A stretch of DNA of 7,979 nt from JAAAOH01 sp046540795 (GTDB taxonomy: Bacteria; Spirochaetota; Spirochaetia; DSM-27196; PWMO01), in NCBI GenBank assembly GCA_046540795.1, contig JBKHEN010000117.1:1-7979 (forward strand), read 5' to 3'. This document shows positions 5,689-7,979 of this stretch, piece by piece. Under the pieces are notes generated by a model, which was given only the letters and a program-made list of their open reading frames with translations, was not told where the DNA came from and did no database searches. Both the position numbers and the translations under genes were made by a program. Within the stretch, counting starts at the first letter, position 1. The number at the start of each line of letters is the position of its first letter.

Positions 5689-6135
5689 TTACTCGCCGCC
5701 GAGCAGCGTGCTGATCCTCTCCAGCTTCGACTCCACCGCAAGCTGCAACTCCGCATCGAGGTTTCGAGAATCCCGGTAGGAAACGCGCATCACCGGAGGA
5801 GAGGGCGTGAACATCCGCCGCAGCAGTGAGGTTTCCCTCATGACCGTAACATCACCGACATCCGATCGGGGGACGGAAAAGTAGATTCCCTCCCGCGGTT
5901 TTCCCGGGTCGCCGGCGCTTTGAACAATTGCGGAGAACCAGTTCGCAGAGGGAAAGTGGCGAAAGTACAGCGCCCGCTCGGTCACGAACAGAAGTCCCCA
6001 TACTCCGGCGTTGCCCTCGGCACATCCGCGGAGACACTTAGCCATGGCATAGACCAGAACCTTCTCGCCGAGATCCTCTTCGGTACGCCGCCAGAACTCC
6101 TCAGGGCTCTCGCGGCGCCTTTGTATCCACTCCAT
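5689..6135 (-). CDS. Conserved-looking hypothetical protein with PH/GRAM-like core
   Basis: I do not recognise a named family. The 148-residue product starts with a charged helical stretch (RRRESPEEFWRRTEEDLGE, 6-24). It continues with a segment resembling the first strands of PH/GRAM domains, GVWGLLFVTERALYFRHFP (44-62), where a glycine-rich strand is followed by a 'LFVT.RALYF' turn. Further beta-like segments follow (GIYFSVPRSDVGDVTV, 83-98; VMRVSYRD, 114-121). It ends in an amphipathic helix (AELQLAVESKLERISTLL, 128-145). There is no signal peptide or membrane segment. The ATG at 6135 has no SD, so a leaderless start or a different start is possible. The gene is an orphan, divergent from the aldolase-like gene. 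The coding call rests on an undisrupted frame and protein-like composition. Confidence 0.75.
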   Translation of the reverse strand: MEWIQRRRESPEEFWRRTEEDLGEKVLVYAMAKCLRGCAEGNAGVWGLLFVTERALYFRHFPSANWFSAIVQSAGDPGKPREGIYFSVPRSDVGDVTVMRETSLLRRMFTPSPPVMRVSYRDSRNLDAELQLAVESKLERISTLLGGE

Positions 6136-6147
6136 AACGTGTATAAT
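6121..6147 (+). promoter_or_regulatory. Possible promoter for the aldolase-like gene
   Basis: TATAAT at 6142-6147 is a perfect -10 hexamer. The best -35 candidate is TTGTAT (6121-6126, 3 of 6) with a short 15-nt spacer. It would give a leader of about 150 nt before the ATG at 6306. The same AT-rich stretch, read on the other strand, offers -10-like hexamers just upstream of the divergent gene. Confidence 0.35.
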
Positions 6148-6225
6148 GTAGCATGCACGGCAGCCGGTGTCGCCCCGGCCTGCAACGGAGCGGCGCTCCT
6201 GATCGGCCCAGGCTATAACGGCGCC

Positions 6226-6273
6226 GCACTCGTGGGCGACCGGACCTGCACCAGCGCACTCCTGGGCGACCGG
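6226..6273 (+). repeat. 18-bp motif repeated at a 30-bp pitch in the aldolase gene leader
   Basis: GCACTCGTGGGCGACCGG (6226-6243) recurs at 6256-6273 with one change (17 of 18 identical), exactly 30 bp apart. A degenerate relative (gcgctcctgatcgg) begins at 6193. The second copy flows into a perfect GGCGA/TCGCC stem (6265-6269 with 6276-6280), ending 25 nt before the start codon. The block lies between the predicted promoter and the SD, so it would be in the leader RNA. Confidence 0.6.
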
Positions 6274-6305
6274 GTTCGCCGATATCGCGTCGAGGAGGAG
6301 GTTCG

Positions 6306-7400
6306 ATGACCCGCGCAGAGATGGTAGGACGGTTGTTTCCCGACGGGATACCCCGGCTGTGGTGCCCGCTTCTGACGCATTACGATGAGGCGGGCCGCAT
6401 CGATCGGGAGCGAATGCGGGCGCACCTGCTGACGCTCACTCCCCGGGTGAATACGTTCCTCGCCCCCGGCTCTACGGGCGACGGGTGGGAGATGTCGCCG
6501 GAGCAGCGCGGCCGGTTGTTGTCCTTTCTCACAGAGGCGGCGCCGGAGCTCGGATTCACGCTGCTCGTGGGAGTACTCGAGACCGGCAAAGGCCGCGCAC
6601 GAGAGGCGGTTTCCGCGATTTCTGCGGGGCTCGGGGCTCCGACACCGCTGCAGGCCGCCGGCGATGGCGGGGGCACCGACGACACGAGCGCCCTGAAGCG
6701 GTTATCGGAGCAGCGGGTTTGCGGCTTCACCGTCACGCCCCCCGCGGGCGCCGAGCTCTCGCAGGATGAGATTCGGAAGGATCTTGCGGGAGTATTGGAG
6801 CTCGGCCTGCCGACGGCGCTATACCAGCTGCCGCAAATCACCGGGAACGAGATGTCCCCCGATACCGTCACCGATCTTGCCGGGCGCTACCGAAACTTCT
6901 ATCTCTTCAAGGACACGAGCGGTGCGGACCGGGTCGCATACTCGGCACGGCTGACCGCGGCGGAAACCGCCGAGCACGAGGCGGAAGAGGTCTTTCTGCT
7001 GCGGGGAGCCGAGGGCGATTACGCCGAGCACCTCAAGGCCGCCGGCGGCAGATACGACGGGTTCCTGCTGAGCACGGCAAACTCGTTTTCCGAGGAGCTC
7101 TCACGGATCATCGAGCTCGTGCACTCGGGCCGCTCGGAGGAGGCACGCGCCTTGTCGAGGCGGGTACAGGCCGTGGTGGACGGGGTATTCGAGGCCGTTT
7201 CGCCTCTGGCGTTCGGGAACCCGTTTGCCAACGCCAACAAGGCTATAGACCATGTCCGGGCGTTCCATCCTGAGGCTACCCGGGTTTCGCCTCCCATGAC
7301 CCATAGCGGAACACGGCTACCGGAGGAGGCGGTTCAGCGGGCCGAGGAGCTGCTTGCCCGGCAGCAACTTCTGCCGGAACGGGGATATCTCGCCGGATAG
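6306..7400 (+). CDS. Dihydrodipicolinate synthase-family (DapA/NanA superfamily) lyase of unknown substrate
   Basis: Class I aldolases of this superfamily form a Schiff base between an active-site Lys and a 2-oxo acid such as pyruvate. The 364-residue product has the family's signposts: APGSTGDGWEMS (53-64, the GTTGE-like carboxylate loop), ALYQLPQITG (171-180, with Tyr173 as the catalytic Tyr) and LFKDTSG (200-206, with Lys202 as the predicted Schiff-base Lys). True DapA reads YNVPSRTG here; this protein has Ile178 where DapA has its substrate-binding Arg, so I do not call it dapA. It is longer than the usual 290-300 residues, with a Gly-rich stretch (107-128) and an extended C-terminus. The start has GGAGGAGG about 4 nt upstream and overlaps an upstream frame's stop as ATGA. 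There are no lysine-pathway neighbours, so the substrate is unknown. Confidence 0.85.
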   Translation: MTRAEMVGRLFPDGIPRLWCPLLTHYDEAGRIDRERMRAHLLTLTPRVNTFLAPGSTGDGWEMSPEQRGRLLSFLTEAAPELGFTLLVGVLETGKGRAREAVSAISAGLGAPTPLQAAGDGGGTDDTSALKRLSEQRVCGFTVTPPAGAELSQDEIRKDLAGVLELGLPTALYQLPQITGNEMSPDTVTDLAGRYRNFYLFKDTSGADRVAYSARLTAAETAEHEAEEVFLLRGAEGDYAEHLKAAGGRYDGFLLSTANSFSEELSRIIELVHSGRSEEARALSRRVQAVVDGVFEAVSPLAFGNPFANANKAIDHVRAFHPEATRVSPPMTHSGTRLPEEAVQRAEELLARQQLLPERGYLAG

Positions 7401-7436
7401 CCGAAAGTGAAGTATATAGAAGATTGTTGCAACCGA

Positions 7437-7465
7437 TTGATACGAGCTAAAGCCGCCCCTATACT
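7437..7465 (+). promoter_or_regulatory. Near-consensus sigma70 promoter for the DsrE-like gene
   Basis: TTGATA (7437-7442, 5 of 6) and TATACT (7460-7465, 5 of 6) are separated by exactly 17 nt. The predicted start near 7472 leaves a very short leader, with the SD GGAGG (7474-7478) almost at the 5' end. This suggests the gene is transcribed on its own and strongly rather than by read-through from the aldolase gene. Confidence 0.65.
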
Positions 7466-7483
7466 CGGACCTCGGAGGCTTAC

Positions 7484-7870
7484 ATGAGAAAATTTGCGCT
7501 GTTCGCGTTCAATGGGGATCCTATGTGCTTCGTGCACGTGCTCCTGAACGCCCTCGACATCAAGGAACAAGGACACGAAGTCGCCCTCGTAGTGGAGGGG
7601 AGTGCCACGAAGCTCGTAAAGCTGCTCTCCGGCGGCCCGGGACTCGAGGAATTCGCCGAGCAAAGCCCTCAGATGTATCGGATGATCGCTGATCTCTTCC
7701 AGCAGGTAAAGGACGCCGACATGATAAGCTGTGTCTGTCGGGCCTGTTCCGCCATGATGGGCGCGCTCGAGGACGCCGAGAAACTCGACCTCCCGCTGTG
7801 CAGTGAGCTCAAGGGGCACCCCTCGATGAGCCGTTACATCGCGGAGGGGTATGAGATCGTGTCGTTCTGA
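7484..7870 (+). CDS. DsrE-like small protein with a Cys-x-Cys-x-x-Cys motif
   Basis: The 128-residue product resembles the DsrE/DsrF-like fold: a short beta-alpha sandwich beginning KFALFAFNGDPMCFVHVLL (3-21), a second strand HEVALVVEG (31-39), a helix to about 77 and then ADMISCVCRACSAMMGAL (78-95). Cys83, Cys85 and Cys88 form a tight CxCxxC cluster, near where DsrE-family proteins carry their sulfur-accepting Cys. Cys15 and Cys106 are extra. Family members carry persulfide sulfur in relays or act as small cytoplasmic redox proteins; which applies here is not known. No tusBCD, dsr or rhodanese gene is adjacent. The start is fixed by GGAGG at 7474-7478, 5 nt upstream. No signal peptide is seen. 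The fold call is by resemblance and the function is open. Confidence 0.75.
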   Translation: MRKFALFAFNGDPMCFVHVLLNALDIKEQGHEVALVVEGSATKLVKLLSGGPGLEEFAEQSPQMYRMIADLFQQVKDADMISCVCRACSAMMGALEDAEKLDLPLCSELKGHPSMSRYIAEGYEIVSF

Positions 7871-7979
7871 GCACCCGGCGCCTCAGGTTTATCCCCTCGC
7901 GCCGCCGGTGGAGCCCTACGGGCCGGCGCCGGTTCCGCTTGCCCCGCCGGTCGCCGCCCCTTCCGGTCCGGTCGCCGCC
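7851..7979 (+). CDS. Possible proline-rich protein, 5' part only
   Basis: An ATG at 7851 opens a frame that stays open to the window edge (43 codons seen). The product is Pro/Ala/Val-rich, for example APQVYPLAPPVEPYGPAP (9-26) and APPVAAPSGPVAA (31-43). GGAGGGG ends one base before the ATG (GGAGG itself is 3 nt away), close but usable. The frame overlaps the DsrE-like gene by 20 bp, suggesting translational coupling. Low-complexity Pro-rich N-termini often precede membrane or secreted domains, but nothing of that kind is visible yet. A chance open frame in GC-rich DNA is the main alternative. On the other strand a Gly/Ala-rich frame also runs in from the edge. Confidence 0.35.
   Translation, partial: MRSCRSEHPAPQVYPLAPPVEPYGPAPVPLAPPVAAPSGPVAA

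Noticed and set aside
5632..5829. 65-codon plus-strand frame
   Set aside because: It mostly overlaps the 3' end of the PH/GRAM-like gene on the other strand, and its Arg/His/Gln-rich product looks like shadow sequence.
7923..7932. Perfect palindrome CCGGCGCCGG as a terminator for the DsrE-like gene
   Set aside because: A 10-bp palindrome leaves no loop once folded and has no T-run. Such strings are common in this base composition, and it lies within the open Pro-rich frame.
1..7979. Similarity in opposite orientation between the two window ends (the complement of 9-29 matches 7959-7979 at 17 of 21 bases)
   Set aside because: Both pieces are low-complexity GC-rich sequence, so chance similarity is likely. 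There is no sign of a mobile element or terminal repeat.

Overview
This is a GC-rich bacterial chromosomal window (about 60% G+C by eye) with short intergenic regions and mostly strong Shine-Dalgarno (SD) sites. I see no mobile element, CRISPR array, rRNA or tRNA. All genes share similar codon character, so nothing suggests recent transfer. The source is not certain. The mix of genes (a DHOD-like protein, a paired set of small heat-shock proteins and an orphan PH/GRAM-like protein) reminds me of spirochaetes, but that is an impression, not a demonstration.

Layout. (1) Positions 46-2237, plus strand: a good sigma70-type promoter and a 27-nt inverted repeat at the predicted transcription start, then a dihydroorotate-dehydrogenase-like flavoprotein and, 13 nt later, galM (aldose 1-epimerase). 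(2) Positions 2238-2374: a convergent intergenic gap with two GC-rich hairpins. (3) Positions 2375-5515, minus strand: a heat-shock block. Two tandem hsp20 genes are expressed from a promoter that looks like sigma54 and overlaps a sigma70-like one. A structured 250-nt gap follows, with hairpins and a 14-bp tandem repeat, and then dnaK. No dnaJ, grpE or hrcA is present, and I found no CIRCE or HAIR operator. (4) Positions 5689-6135, minus strand: an orphan small protein with a PH/GRAM-like core and no SD site. (5) Positions 6306-7400, plus strand: a DapA/NanA-superfamily aldolase that keeps the Schiff-base Lys but lacks the Arg typical of true DapA. Its leader carries an 18-bp motif repeated at a 30-bp pitch. 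(6) Positions 7437-7870, plus strand: a DsrE-like small protein with a Cys-x-Cys-x-x-Cys motif behind a near-consensus promoter. A proline-rich reading frame overlaps its 3' end and runs off the window.

How the genes work together. The clear functional unit is the heat-shock block: holdases (two sHSPs) upstream of the DnaK foldase, transcribed in the same direction. The other genes are small metabolic or unknown units. I found no convincing new multi-gene system. The most interesting signals are regulatory: the hsp20 promoter and leader, the hsp20-dnaK gap, the palindrome at the first promoter and the repeats before the aldolase gene.
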